DNA of 64,000 nt from Solen grandis (GCA_021229015.1 CM037788.1:39704024-39768023), one strand, 5' to 3'. Shown: positions 1 through 11,936, numbered from the stretch's first letter. Program-made: numbers and translations. The notes: generated by a model not told the origin, from the letters alone.

Positions 1-472
1 AAGGTAGTATATACAAATTGGGAAAAATAATGTTTCTTATGTAAACTGAAAATATTTTCAAAAAAAACATAACACTGAACCGTCATTACCTATATACTGT
101 TAAGCTTTCTTTGTATTGGAAAGGGAAAAAAGATCAAATCAAATTTAAATGTACTGTACTTATTATGAGAAGTTGTATTATGTGTTGGACAGAAATAATA
201 TTCAATCAGCACCATTAAAACCACCTTTCAGTTACAGTGACATTTGTGATGGAAACTGGAAACTGTCACTGAATGATAATTGTGGAGAATAATATATTGG
301 AATATTACAAAAATATGAAGTTATTTATAACCTCATAATGTTGAATTTGGATTTATGGTACATGTATTTTGCTTGTTTTGAGCTTATATTTCTGTCAAAA
401 ATTCATTTGTCTTGATGATTTGAGCATGTTATTATAACATTCATTTGATGGTCATTGTTATTTTTTTTTCAG
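1..472. other. non-coding left edge, possible intron
   Basis: AT-rich sequence with no credible reading frame. It ends in a T-rich tract (about 461-470) followed by AG at 471-472, a good splice acceptor on the plus strand. If the acceptor is real, this stretch is the 3' part of an intron of a gene lying to the left of the window. Confidence 0.35.
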
Positions 473-503
473 ATTGCAGTTAGCAGACATAGAATTGGAA
501 TAA
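473..503 (+). CDS. possible last coding exon of a gene entering from the left
   Basis: A strong polypyrimidine tract plus AG at 471-472 is followed by a short open stretch. With one carried-over base, codons from 474 read LQLADIELE and stop with TAA at 501-503. The acidic, hydrophilic tail ending at a stop, then about 85 bases of AT-rich sequence and an AATAAA at 589-594, fits the layout of a terminal exon with a short 3' UTR. The alternative frame starting at 473 stays open longer but runs into the GT microsatellite and looks less protein-like. The product cannot be identified from ten codons. Only RNA evidence or the upstream contig could confirm it. Confidence 0.35.
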
Positions 504-588
504 AGGTGTCTCATTTCAAATTCAGAAGTTGGTGGATGTTGAAATTATTTTGTGAATACCATGTAATCTTAGAATATCATGAAACAAC

Positions 589-594
589 AATAAA
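589..594 (+). promoter_or_regulatory. candidate polyadenylation signal AATAAA
   Basis: Canonical AATAAA 86 bases after the stop of the candidate terminal exon, followed by a GT-rich tract (about 601-638) like the downstream element of animal poly(A) sites. In AT-rich DNA the hexamer alone is weak evidence. Confidence 0.35.
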
Positions 595-620
595 AGCATA
601 TTGTGTTGTTATTATTAAGT

Positions 621-653
621 GCGTGTGTGTGTGTGCGTGAGAGAGAGAGAGAG

Positions 654-684
<31 letters not shown>
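621..684. repeat. compound (GT)n-(GA)n microsatellite
   Basis: About nine GT units (621-638) pass directly into about 23 GA units with one GC interruption. Open frames across it in both directions are by-products of the dinucleotide repeat. Confidence 0.95.
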
Positions 685-1779
685 AGCATGTACTGTAAGA
701 GATATAAATTATACATAAAATTTCTGAAAAATAAAATTAAAGTTGAACACATTGTCTTAAATATGTTTAAAAGTGACTTGATTTGGCAATCACTCATCAA
801 AACTATCACGATTTTTATGTATATGAAATCTACGCAATATGCAAAAAACTAGATAATGATATACTTTTTTAGGTTTAATCTTATTTACTTTACATCAATT
901 TGGAAACAAGTTCTTATGTTCTATACAAATCCCTATGATATCTACGGTTCATGGATCAGTTCCTTGTGGCCATAGTTTTAGTATAACAAAATGGTAATCG
1001 AGGACACCAATAAAAAAAATACTGGTTGCTGTTGAGCAGAGCGAGTTTTTTTTTTCCATGTCATTTTGATAATTTCGTTATGTAAAATGCATTGGTGACC
1101 TAATTAAAAAAGAACCATGTGTTTGTGTGTGTGCCGATAAAGATTAATGAAAATAAATCAATGAAATGACCCTCAAAATCCGTATCAATTTACTTTAATG
1201 CCATGCAATTTTAAAACTCACAACTGATTGCTCTCCCTGTATATTTTTCATTCATATGTATTTACAATTATATTTGCTGCTATTCACTGTCATTGGTCTT
1301 TTACACTTACAATGACATCATCATCTTACAATGAAATCATCATCATCATCTCTTTGAATTATGATATGTGTATTTGAATGTTTGCATGTTATCAACTGAT
1401 TGTAGTGCTTTAAAAAGTTTCTACATAAATGCATTTAGTATTAAGTGACCCTGATTTAACTAAATTAAGATTCGTTACCGTAACATTTCAAATTAATAAT
1501 TCGAAATTGTGTCCTTTATTTGTCTTCATTTAAGTGTAATGTAGCTCCAGGGATTATATATAGAATGTATATAGAATCCATGGTAGCTCTTAACAAATTG
1601 CAGCATACACACAATCTCTGTCTAGTTGTGTCTCTCTCTTAAACTTTTACAACGCCCTTCACTGAATACACTTTCTGTCGATTCGAATTTTGTAACCGTG
1701 TTAATTTCATAAGGACGCGATGAAATTTGCTAAAAATAGACAACAGTGTGTCAAGCACCCTGGTTGAACTAGTTACTTT
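685..1779. other. no gene seen
   Basis: AT-rich non-coding sequence with short direct repeats (ATCATCATC near 1318-1350). I see no ORF, RNA gene or element boundary here. Confidence 0.5.
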
Positions 1780-1854
1780 TATGGAAGGCCACAGCTGTCT
1801 TATGTTCGGCACTGATGTTTAGACGGGTCCATATAGCATTTTGAGGGATCGTGT

Positions 1855-2268
1855 TATTATTATGCGGGGTTGTTATATCATAATGTGGGGTTGTAATTGT
1901 AATATTATCATGTGACGTTGTAATGTCATCTTGTTGGGATGGCTGTAATATTAGTCATTGTGTGAGGTTACAAAGTTGTGAAGTCATTATAAGGGACTGT
2001 AATATCATCATGTGGGGTTGATTTGCCATTTTGGGTGGTGACGTTGTCCTTCTGTGATGTCCACTTGACTTAATGTGTGGTGCAGTTGTCCTGTGATGTC
2101 CACTTGACTTGATGTGTGGTGCAGTTGTCCTGTGATGTCCACTTGACTTAATGTGTGGTGCAGTTTCTTATGTGTGGTGCAGTTGTCCTGTGATGTCCAC
2201 TTGACTTGATGTGTGGTGCAGTTGTCCTGTGATGTCCACTTGACTTAATGTGTGGTGCAGTTCTTTCT
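1855..2268. repeat. minisatellites (about 25-bp and 39-bp units)
   Basis: 1855-2050 holds degenerate units resembling GGGTTGTAATATCATCATGT. From 2054 a 39-bp unit beginning TGATGTCCACTTGACTTAAT repeats about five times, with one truncated unit near 2160. The reverse-complement arm at 5690-5965 carries a shorter, more diverged version, so the array expanded or contracted after the arms formed. Confidence 0.85.
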
Positions 2269-2278
2269 TGATGTCCAC

Positions 2279-2753
2279 CATAGGAGCTTGGTGACTTATT
2301 ATTATTATTTTATTTTTATTTTTTTATTAATTTAATTGTTTTTCTACATATTTTAACCCACAAAAACATAAAAAGCAAATGTAAAGTAAAAATTTTCGAT
2401 ATTAAAATTCATCATTTTACATCCGTTTCTCGGTATTCTATAAAGCCTCAAGGAGTGACACCCGCCATTGTTTTCACAACGTTGTCACAGAGTAACATCC
2501 CTTTGAAAAACTGATCCAGTCCATACAAGGGATGTTACTCTGCGACAACGTTGCGAAAACAATGGCGGGTGTCACTCCTTGAGGCTTTATAGAATACCGA
2601 GAAACGGATGTAAAATGATGAATTTTAATATCGAATATTTTTACTTTACTTTTGCTTTTTATGATTTTGTGAGTGAAAATATGCAGAAAAGCAATTTAAT
2701 TATAAATAAATAAATAACATTTAAAATAATAATAATAAGTCACAAGGCTCCTA
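2279..2753. mobile_element. foldback element with ~200-bp arms and 10-bp target duplication
   Basis: A near-perfect palindrome. The left arm starts TAGGAGCTTGGTGACTTATT and the right arm ends with its complement at 2753. The centre is at about 2500-2525, with GGGATGTTACTCTG facing CAGAGTAACATCCC. It interrupts the 39-bp minisatellite and is bracketed by TGATGTCCAC at 2269-2278 and 2754-2763. That could be a 10-bp target duplication of Mutator type, although the same ten bases also belong to the minisatellite unit. No coding capacity, so non-autonomous. Transcripts of either strand would form a long hairpin. Confidence 0.8.
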
Positions 2754-2763
2754 TGATGTCCAC

Positions 2764-2895
2764 TTGACTTGCTGTGTGATGGAGTTGTCATTCTGTTACA
2801 TCCACTTGAATTGCTGTGTGGTGCCGTTTTCCTTCTGTGATGTCCATTTGATATGCTGTGTGGTGCAGTTGTCCTTCCGTGATGTCCACTTGACA
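2764..2895. repeat. continuation of the 39-42 bp minisatellite
   Basis: Three to four diverged units (GATGTCCACTTGACTTGCTG and similar) resume directly after the foldback element. This shows that the element landed inside the array. Confidence 0.85.
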
Positions 2896-2967
2896 TTGTG
2901 ATCGCGATTGATTAGTATTACATCTTGTTCATTAATATGCTGACATGTACAGGTAGTATGCTGTTAT

Positions 2968-3438
2968 GGTGTCACACCACTATCAAAGTACTTCCGGGTC
3001 GTGGGGTGCTGAAGTAGTACCTAATGAAAAATGAAAGGGTGGACATCAAAGTCATATTTTCCCCAGAAAACACTGAATAACTGCAACACATTTAGCCTGT
3101 GTGGTGAGATACATGTATTTTTGACCAACAACTTGCATTTAATACTTGTATTAAGGGATTACTTTCCTACAGGATGTTGGGAGAGCTGCAGAGGTAATGC
3201 GGCTCAGAGGTCATGTTTGTTTTGGAAATTTTGACAGGTAGCCGGGAAATGTGAAATTTGTGAAACGCCAATTCCTTAATGATATATTTTTTTGTGCCTA
3301 AATCTGTTGATTTATGAATGGTCTACATGAAACTAGACCAGAAATATTCCAACGAACATTTGGAAAGTAGGAACAGGCCTCGAAAGTCGGCCAAGTTACT
3401 ATAGATTACATAGGGACAAAAAGTAGTGGTGTGACACC
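2968..3438. mobile_element. 471-bp MITE with 14-15 bp TIRs, TTAT duplication
   Basis: The ends are GGTGTCACACCACTA at 2968 and its complement TAGTGGTGTGACACC ending at 3438. TTAT flanks both sides (2964-2967 and 3439-3442). The opposite arm of the large inverted repeat (about 5620-5640) lacks the insert and runs straight through, so it acts as an empty site. No ORF of substance. The superfamily is unclear; a 4-bp T/A-rich target would fit Kolobok-like elements, which is an inference. Confidence 0.75.
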
Positions 3439-3655
3439 TTATGTTCTCTCCTATGTGGTTCATTCGGCACATGTACTATTCGTGTGAAGTCCGAAATATT
3501 GCGCATTGACGACACCGAGTTGGTCATTTCCTTAGTTTAATTTCTTTCACGTTGGATGTTAAGGGACAACCCAAATGTTAAGATTCCTTTGTGTTAGACA
3601 ATATACAAACCTGTATATTTGCAAACTTTTGAAGTTGCAAAAACTCACATTCTGG

Positions 3656-4260
3656 TTGTTTTTTTTTGGCCAATTCTCAATAAAAATGCAGTTTTAGTTA
3701 TTAACATGTTTATGTTTTGCATTTTATTTTACATTTTAAGATTTCTTTTTTTACATCAGTGGATTTCATCTGAAAAGATAAAAAATAAACCGCGAGCCTT
3801 GGCCAGCGTTTTATATTTTCTAAGCCGAGCAGTCATACATGTAGTAAACAGGAAAGTAGTCACGGATGACGTCAGAATTTATAAACAATCACGAATGAGT
3901 ATAAAGCTAAGTTGTAAGTCTGGTGATAGGATAAACTGTATTCAACAAATTTTGATATGTTGAAAATATTCTTTGAAAAAAACACTCTTTGAAACGCCTT
4001 TTCTTGTAACTAAAACCTTTTATTGAGAATTAACTAAAAATTGCATAATAAAATAATAATAATAATGTAAATCCATCATTCCGCTTAGACAATTGAAATA
4101 AACAGATATTTTCTTTGATTTCCTTTCATTTGCAATAAAAAATTTTTTTATTTTGTCATGTTGTAAAATGCAATGTATTCTATCAGGAGATATTTTCTTT
4201 ATTTTTTCAGATGAAATCCACTGATGTAAGAAAATTCTTAAATGCAAAACATAGATATGT
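3656..4260. repeat. inner inverted repeat in the loop of the large palindrome
   Basis: CATCAGTGGATTTCATCTGA (about 3756) faces its complement near 4200-4222, and AATTCTCAATAAAA (about 3672) faces TTTTATTGAGAATT (about 4018). The 3619-3963 and 4020-4247 open frames are the two complementary arms and are not genes. Confidence 0.7.
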
Positions 4261-5394
4261 TTGCTTCTTTTTTTTCTTTTTTTTTTAACTTAAACTGAAT
4301 TTTTATCTCTTAAGAGTGTCGCTGTACATAAAGTACATGAATTATATATATTATGGCTACACTCTTTCTATCAAACACACATCTTAGGATTACTTAGGTA
4401 ATAATAAATCTGCGTTACGGTAATTTGATTTTATGAGACAAAATGCATAAATGTACTCTTTTCTCCTCTGAATGTTTGAGGGTACATATTTTATAAATGG
4501 CAGACCTAAAACAAGTTAATAATTTTGCTTGAAACTTGTATATTGCCTTTCAGACTTCATTTTTTCTAATGCAAATGCACTCATGCACGAAACTATATGT
4601 TCTATTTATGTAAAATATTTATGCATTGATATGACGATGCTTAAGAGCGTTAATTATGTGTTTTCTGATATTAAATTTATATTGTAGGGAGTTCGTCAAC
4701 AGGATGTCCATAGGGACAAAAGTTTCACTCTTTGATTAATACATAGAGGATATATGTTTGTTTTGAGTGAAAATGGAAAATATCTTATCGAGAAGTGATT
4801 CAATTTAATATATTCAAGAGTGCGTAGCGTGCGCGAAAATGTTAAGATCGTACATGTATCACCTCGAGATGAGATGTATTCCATATTCACTCAAAACAAA
4901 TTTTCTTTTTATTTTATGTTTACTGCTGCTACATATCCATGTACATATCCTTTATATGTAAAAAGGTAGTCCCGGCAGATCTACATCACCCACATTGTGA
5001 GATAACGTTATAGATATAATCTCACTGATAAAACACAGTATTTCTACAGTAAGCATTAAATAATAAACTCTAATGTTAGTCTTCACTCACGTTAATTATT
5101 ACAAATTCATGATATTAGGTGCTAACATACGACATATCTAGATGCACGTTTAATCTTAGAGCGTTATGAGTGAGAGTCATGAGTGTAAAGGCTACTTATG
5201 AGTATTTAAATAATTAATTACTGAAATTCCACATAAAATGGGTACATTCCCATTTAAAGCCTCAAAACAAGTCAGATTGTTCCCACGGCCATGCAAATAT
5301 TCAAAGCCCCCCCCCCCCCCCCGACAGATTCTCCGCGGTAGGAAAACTTACCTACACTTTTAGTGAATCCAAGCTAAGTCCTTGCTAAATACTA
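4261..5394. other. non-coding loop sequence
   Basis: AT-rich sequence with a C17-type homopolymer near 5307-5323. I see no gene, and the small minus-strand frame at 4696-4890 has no recognisable features. Confidence 0.5.
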
Positions 5395-6230
5395 CTAAAT
5401 TGTGAGTTTTTGCAACTTCAAAAGTTGGCAAATATACTTGTATATTGTCTAACATGAGGGATCTTAAAATTTGGGTTGTCCTTTAACATACAACGTTAAA
5501 TAAATGAAAATAAGAAAACAATGAAATAAGGAAATAACGGTAAACCAACTCGGTATCGTCAATTCGCAACATTTCGGACTTCATCCGAACAGTACATGTG
5601 CCGAATGAACCACATAGGAGAGAACAACATCACAACATATTACCTGTATATGTCAGCATATTAATGAACAAGATGTAAATCTAATCAACCAATCACAATG
5701 TTAAGTTGATATAACAGAAGGACAACGACACCGTACAGCAAGTGAAGTGGAGATAACAGAAGTACAACTGCACCGCACTGTAATCACAGAAGTACAAATG
5801 CACCACACAAAATGGCAAATCAACCCCACATGATGATATTACAGTCCCATATAATGACTTAACAACCACGCATGATGTCTTTATAACCCCACCCAATGAC
5901 ATTACAACCCTATCATATATTACAACCTTATATGATGAATTTCAACCCCACATGATGATTACACGATCCCTCAAAATGCTATATGGACCCTTCAAAATAT
6001 CAATACCGAATATAAGACAGCTGTGGCGTTCCATACAGCTGTGGCGTTCCATACACTTTATTTTGATAATTGTGTGTTGTTTATTCTGACGTCAAGTCAG
6101 GAAAATATCTTTTATAACAAAACAAAATGGCCGCCGATTTTTTCTTTTCAATGTCGACGTTGACGGACACTATTGACGTCGCTAAGGTGTCGTTAACACT
6201 CCTGCTGAAATGACTGTGCTAAATATGTAT

Positions 6231-6356
6231 AGGATCTGACATGAATCGTTATTTCATATCAAATATTACTAGTTCATGAAAATGTTATTAAGCCTCTGGC
6301 GAGCTTAATAATATTAAAATTTGATATTCATGAAATGACAATTCATGTCAGATTCT
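6231..6356. mobile_element. 126-bp palindromic MITE
   Basis: AGGATCTGACATGAATCGTT at 6231 faces the complement near 6333-6356, with TTATTAAGCCTCTGGCGAGC near the centre. Almost the whole length forms one hairpin. No target duplication could be assigned with confidence. Confidence 0.7.
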
Positions 6357-7305
6357 TTTTATCATATGACCTATGGTGACACAAACTCTACACAGTGATC
6401 TCCCTTGCAAGCATAAAAATCACTGCCGTCACAAATGTCACGTGATGGTAAACTAACAAAATGACGTCTCCGTCACATCCACAAAAATATTTTTAAAATG
6501 CTCCTTTTTTTTTTTACCACGAGACGATATTTGATGTTTATTAAAGAAAACATACTTAGGAAAATGACACTCGCAGTAAAAAAAAAAGAAAAAAGAAAAA
6601 TAAGCTAAATTCTGTTAATTTTTACTTGTGGTGCGATGGTTATCTACAACTGTAAGGGCAGGTAACTACTGCGTGGCGTTTGATAGTGACAGTAAAACGC
6701 GATTATAACAACCAACAAACAATCAGATGAAGGCACGGACTGTGCACGAATTACTTTTGTAATATAACACCAAGAAAATAGTTTCAAATAAGAACTGGAA
6801 ATAACAAAATAACGGGTGTACTTTTCATATATTTTCAACATCATATGAATAATAAATCAAACACATTTAATCCAGCTGTTTGAGTTCAACATACTATGCA
6901 TACATATAGAATACACGCACGTGACGCGGAATGATGTAATTCAGCCTAAAAGTTATATGTAACGTAAAAAAATATGTAATGGTATACGACACCGGAAACA
7001 GCTGTTTGAGCACAATGTCATATGATAAAGATAGATATTGAACACTTACAAATTTCTGCAAGCTACGATCTGATTGGCTGAGAAAGAAATATCCAGAAGA
7101 CAAACATCAACGGGACGTCCGCAGACCCTTATGCAGCGTAGCGTATATTAATTGGAGATGACTTTAGTCAGATTGATTAATCCTTTGATTAATACTCAAA
7201 TATTTTATTTACGGTTAATATGGTTAATTTTAAGGTAAATAATATTGTTTGAGAACACAAAAGAGTCCCAGATAAGACAGTTCCTTTAATTTGGATATAA
7301 ATGTA
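6357..7305. other. no gene seen
   Basis: AT-rich DNA with short A- and T-tracts. The small minus-strand frames at 6644-6844 and 6894-7103 show no motif and no splice context that I trust. Confidence 0.5.
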
Positions 7306-7490
7306 CAGTCAACCCTCGATACATCGGCATTCGATACAATGGCATACTCGGAATCCGGCACTAAAAGTCATACGACAAATTTAATTATCTCTTATCAACA
7401 GTAAATATGGCCTCCGGTATCGGCAGCAATTCTTGATACATTGGCGATATCGAGATTTACAAACACTGCCGGTGTATCAAGGGTTGGCTG
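7306..7490. mobile_element. 185-bp pogo/Tigger-like MITE
   Basis: The left end CAGTCAACCCTCGATACATC and the right end (complement) CAGCCAACCCTTGATACACC are imperfect terminal inverted repeats of the 'CAGT..ACCCTCGATA' type known from pogo/Tigger Tc1-mariner elements. The left flank ends in TA as expected; the right flank is slightly eroded (TCATA). Non-autonomous. Confidence 0.65.
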
Positions 7491-7843
7491 TCATATCTTT
7501 TCCGAATGAATTAAGGACAAAAATATCTACGCCTATGTAAGTTAAAAAAGTACAATAAAAGTGCGCAGATTGACGGGGAAAATGCAATGTTCTGGAATCG
7601 CGAGTCCGGAGTTTCTTTCTCCTTTTGAACTCATCATTTTGCTCTGTGTGTGTCTTGTAAGTTTTTTCTCTCTAGTGTAAAGCAATGCAATTCTTAAAGG
7701 AACAGGAAATAAACTTCGAATTATGCACGATGCTCGGAAATCGCTCACCAAAAATCGCAATTTCATTTCAAATGATTTTTAAAGTAGGACATCCGGATTG
7801 CGCCTTAAGTAATTTTATGATAAAAATACTTAGTTATATTTAA

Positions 7844-8037
7844 GGTAATCCATCCATCATTAAGTCATAAACATGGTCCTTCAAATGCTTAAAATGACAT
7901 CAGTGCAGATGCAAGCATTCATTGACTTGGATTTATAGGCTCTTTTACTCAATGTCTATAAAGGCTTGCATTTACTAATAAAATTCCCATGATGACTTGA
8001 TGGACCATGATCGCAATTTCATGATGGATGGATAACC
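7844..8037. mobile_element. 194-bp TTAA-flanked MITE (family M1)
   Basis: GGTAATCCATCCATCAT at the left faces ATGATGGATGGATAACC at the right. TTAA lies on both sides (7840-7843 and 8038-8041), the target of piggyBac-type transposases. A second, eroded copy lies at about 48511-48708 and shares CCTTCAAATGCT and CTATAAAG.CTTGCAT internally. Confidence 0.8.
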
Positions 8038-8041
8038 TTAA

Positions 8042-10015
8042 CTCCCGGGAAATCACCATGCAGACATCGAACCAATGACAGTGCGTTTTTGCGGTTTTGC
8101 ATTTGGTTAAATCTATTATAAACAGTAGTTTATGAGGGGTGTTTCAATGGATAAACACAGACAGAAAAAACAACAAACTGCGTCCTTGAAGGCTTGCCCT
8201 AAATTTGTGACAATGAAGCGTGAAACTGCCGCGCGTGGTGTTATTTTCTGGCAATATTAACTTTGAGAGATTTTAATATTCAATGACTCGGCAATTGTCC
8301 GTTTCCGAGGTAAAACATGGTACAACACGTATAAATTATTTTTTTCACCGATTTTTTAGAAGCACATTTGTGTAATGAACGCTTCTAGTCTCATTGATAA
8401 TGTGATGGCGTTCGAAGCTGAAGGATGAGAGTTCGAATCCAGATCAGACCATATGTATATTTAATGAATTCAATAATGTACCACATGCAAATCATACATA
8501 GTAACTTATTGCTGAATACTTGATTTGCTTTACTCACTTCTTAACTGACTGCATTTAGGATTAAACATACCGTGTAAGAAATCTTCTTAACAATAAAAAT
8601 CAAACGAAAATTCAACAAATTATTAATCCATCCACTTACACTGCAGATACTTAAAAGCAAATATGATAAGTTAAAAATTATGATTTAAAAAAAAAAGATT
8701 CGAACCTGCCGCATGGTGAGTACTTACCACTGGATCATCTGGACTTATTTGAACTGTAAAGCATTGCAAACCATACTACCATTAAAACAAATGTTTGGAT
8801 CGTAATAACTCGCGGAAACTAACGAAGAGCATCACGGATATGAATCAGTCGCAGACATTACACTGGCGTGTGTAAATGTTTTATTAATGGAAAACAATGT
8901 AGCTATAAGGCTTTTATGAGATATATCTATTAGTGAACGGTGAAATCTGAATCAGAAAAGGTGAGGGTGAGTTTCGAATCAGAAAAAGTAAACTACAAGT
9001 TAGGCAAAAAAAACCCACAAAAAACCAGCAACAAAAAATAGTTCCGATTCTGGCCGCCCGACCGACCCTCTTTTTAAACGACCGACCCTGAAGTTTATCT
9101 TACCTTTTTTTACATTTCGTTTCATGGAAAAAAAATCCCGATCTACGACCTTCTTTTTTTGCTGGAAACCAGAAACGGAACTAATTTTGTGGTCTTACAT
9201 TTCGAGTTAGAAAAATAAATGTCTTGATTTATTTTTCAAATTCGGATGGAGGGAAAACTCGCATAGGGAGGGTACGACAATACATTGACCTTTCAGTCTT
9301 AAAAAATTGAGGCATTGTCAAATAACAAAAAGACGTCCTGGAGACCGATTTTTGACGTACTTTTCTGTTTTTGTTAGAAATTTTGACAGATACACATTCA
9401 TACAGAAGCTACCAGACACACACCTACACCTTGGAAAAACAACTTTAACTTGAATATTTGTAACACATCCTTTGCATCAGAATTCGCTGAGCAATACTGG
9501 ATCTTTTGGTATGTTCCAGAGCTGACACTTCTTCAGCAGTGCACTCTCGTATGTTTCTGGTTATCGGTGAGCAAATGGGGGTTAGATTTTTTTTCCAGAA
9601 TGAAATGAACTGATGCTGATGCCAAATTTGCCGTCCGCGCTGGCTATGCTAGTAGCTCAGTGACAGGAAAACTCACATCTTATCTATGTTAGATTTTAGC
9701 CTGCAGACCTGGGTCTTCCTGTATGAGGAGCATCTTTTGCAAATTCGTGACCGGAACTGAAGTTTGTATGTCATCATGTATGCTTTAGACAATCAATCCA
9801 AACCTGCAACGGGCTTTATACATGCCACCGGCATTTTATTCGAATAACGTTACTTCACCCAAAAGCAAATCGAAATTGCAAAAGAACCGGTTTATGGATT
9901 TCAATTTTATTATTTTATACACAATTTATGGTGATGAGCATTTGTAGTTTAAAGATAATCTGAATGTAAAGAAAATATGTCCGTTGAATGTTCATGTATA
10001 AAGACTTGACTTGAC
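8042..10015. other. non-coding stretch with tRNA-like boxes
   Basis: No protein gene seen. Two places resemble RNA polymerase III box sequences: plus strand near 8428 (GAGTTCGAATCC) and the minus-strand segment listed separately at 8690-8745. A low-complexity A-rich patch lies at 9005-9045. Confidence 0.45.
8690..8745 (-). mobile_element. tRNA-like fragment (probable SINE head or tRNA relic)
   Basis: On the minus strand the segment reads GATCCAGTGGTAAGTACTC (A-box-like) followed by CAGGTTCGAATC (B-box match) and then a T run that could end pol III transcription. It is too short for a complete tRNA with an acceptor stem, and no anticodon arm could be assigned. A SINE head or decayed tRNA is the best reading. 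Confidence 0.35.
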
Positions 10016-10265
10016 AATTTGAGTTTACCGTCGCGTCGACAGTATTTCAGTCATATAGCGACATCCATCTAATTACAGGTGGAGGAAGACCCCAAATGCA
10101 CGGAGGCATCCGGGTAGAACCATCGACCTACCGCAAGCCAGCTGGAAGGCTTCCTCATATGAAAATCCGAATGACCCTGCCAGGATTCGAACCCGAACCC
10201 ACGCATTGAGGGGCTGAGTGAGTGTTAAAATCAGCGACTTTACCCTCTCGGCCACGGAGGCCCCC
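10016..10265 (-). mobile_element. tRNA-derived SINE, family S1, minus strand
   Basis: Read on the minus strand, it starts with a Ser/Leu-tRNA-like head: GGCCTCCGTGGCCGAGAGGG (A box region), then GGTTCGAATCCTGGCAGGG (B box). A body with CCAGCTGGCTTGCGGTAGGT follows, and a tail with ATGACTGAAATACTGTCG. A second copy in the same orientation lies at 56375-56566, alignable over most of its length. The tRNA-like head makes it a pol III-transcribed SINE. The 10073-10423 minus-strand frame is a chance ORF through it. Confidence 0.85.
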
Positions 10266-11936
10266 CTCATGTATAAAGGGTTTGGGTTACAACATGTATA
10301 TAAAATTTCAAAACTTTTTGGTAGTTTTTGTATACATTTTGGTCCTGACACAATGGCGATTTTTACTTGTAAAAATATTCTGGAAATATCATTTTGATAT
10401 GCTATTAAATATTTAGAATGCAATCATTCTATTTTTTACGGTTATGTTTTTTAAATAAAGTTTAGCAAACAATGACGTTTTACCATAAGTTAAATCTCTA
10501 TAACAAGCATGGTGACCCACTATTTCTAATTCAAATTTCTTTTAGTTATAGTCTATGTACTTATGTGCAAAGTTTTTGAAAAATCTGTCCGTTCGAAAAT
10601 AAAATCTAAGTTTGAAGTTAATATGTGAGATGGTTTTAGAGAAATGGACCTGAACGAAAACATTCAATTAACATCGACTCCACCGCCGACAAGAGGGTCA
10701 TGACAAAAGCTCGACTTTTTTTTAATTAATATTATATATGACAGTGTATCGGGAAACACAATAATTAACCATTTTAATTATTGTGTAGCCACCTTGGGCA
10801 GCAATCAGAGTTTGGCGTCCTCTAATATTCATTGACAGCAATTATACGTGTTCGGATCTGATCTTCCGATTAAAAAAAACAACAAAAGCCTTTCATCGTT
10901 TTTAGAGATCGCCTCAATCTAATAAGAGTATATTTGTGATATGCAGTGCAAAGACCTATTCAACAGAGATATGAAACTTTCCGAAATAAACGATTTTTTT
11001 TTTCGTGAAGATTTCGCTGATACGCTAAACATCTTAATATATTGCAGATGTTTAACAGAGTAACTAACGCTTTACAGTATCACTGCGATCTAAAAAAGAG
11101 ACATATATATTTGGTTGAAGAGAAAACTCAGAATATTTTAATTGAAATCAGCAATTAAACACGTTATCTCACGTTATCTCGCGGTCATATGACCGTTCAC
11201 GCATGGATGTAGTTAGGTTATTAAGGTCTTTAATCAGCGAACTGTAGACTGTACAGTATTGTATTGTATTGTTCAGCATATTGCACTTACCTGCTTGATA
11301 AGCATGTGCAAAACATGGTCGTGTACAAAGCTACACGACGTCTGTTTTTTTTTTAATATTTTTTTTTTTTCGTAAGAAACGAAACAATTATTCTTATCAC
11401 ATCACCAAAGGCTCTTCACCCTGAACATCAAAGCAAAACCGCGCATCTGTGTACGTGTAAGTGTTTTTGTAAAACATAATTTTAAAGAGTACCTAATAAA
11501 ATTTCCATTTCACAAAAACCACACCTACTTTCACAAAAAGATATTTTGCTATACCCCAAACTTTATCACTGCTAAAATACATATCAGTGAACAGTTTAAT
11601 ATCAAAATTATACGATGCTTATCAAACCTGACTGCACCGACAGGTTTATGAGATACCTTAACATTTCTAATGAAAAATCTCTCTAAATACTCTTTGAAAT
11701 TTCCATGTAATTAAAATATAGGCTTGGTTAAGCAACAATAAATAGCAGTGACACACTGCTGCACATGAGATATTTAGCATGATCAGAGCGGGGTGTCATC
11801 GACCTAGACATATTGTGTATAGGCCTATTGTAAAGAAATTAAAAGTGCATGCACGCGCGTAGGCAAAGGTTTGAATGAGTTTAGCAACGCATGGCTCTTA
11901 CCTCACGTATATTATTTGTTTATTTTATGAATTGCA
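10266..11936. other. no gene seen
   Basis: AT-rich non-coding DNA with T-tracts near 10990 and 11346-11370 and a small hairpin at about 10760-10785. No element ends or coding signal recognised. Confidence 0.5.

Larger units (their letters stand above)
1780..6050. repeat. large inverted repeat (foldback-like), about 4.3 kb
   Basis: The sequence from about 1780 to 3655 reappears in reverse complement from about 5395 to 6050. Matching landmarks from outside in: CCACAGCTGTCTTAT (about 1790) with ATAAGACAGCTGTGG (about 6012); the 'gagggatcgtgt' segment near 1840 with its complement near 5960; GTTCATTAATATGCTGACAT (about 2929) with its complement near 5655; TCTCCTATGTGGTTCATTCG (about 3450) with its complement near 5605; TTTTGAAGTTGCAAAAACTC (about 3628) with its complement near 5400. 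The left arm is longer because it has expanded minisatellites and two later insertions (2279-2753 and 2968-3438). The loop (3656-5394) has its own smaller inverted repeat. It could be an old foldback-type element or an inverted segmental duplication. No transposase is visible. Confidence 0.75.

Noticed and set aside
619..852. Open frames across the GT/GA microsatellite on both strands
   Set aside because: Dinucleotide repeats rarely contain stops; residues are RE/LS/TH runs with no protein character.
2696..2896. Minus-strand ORF with SSGHHRRTTAPHS-like repeats
   Set aside because: It is the 39-42 bp minisatellite read in a frame without stops, crossing into the foldback element.
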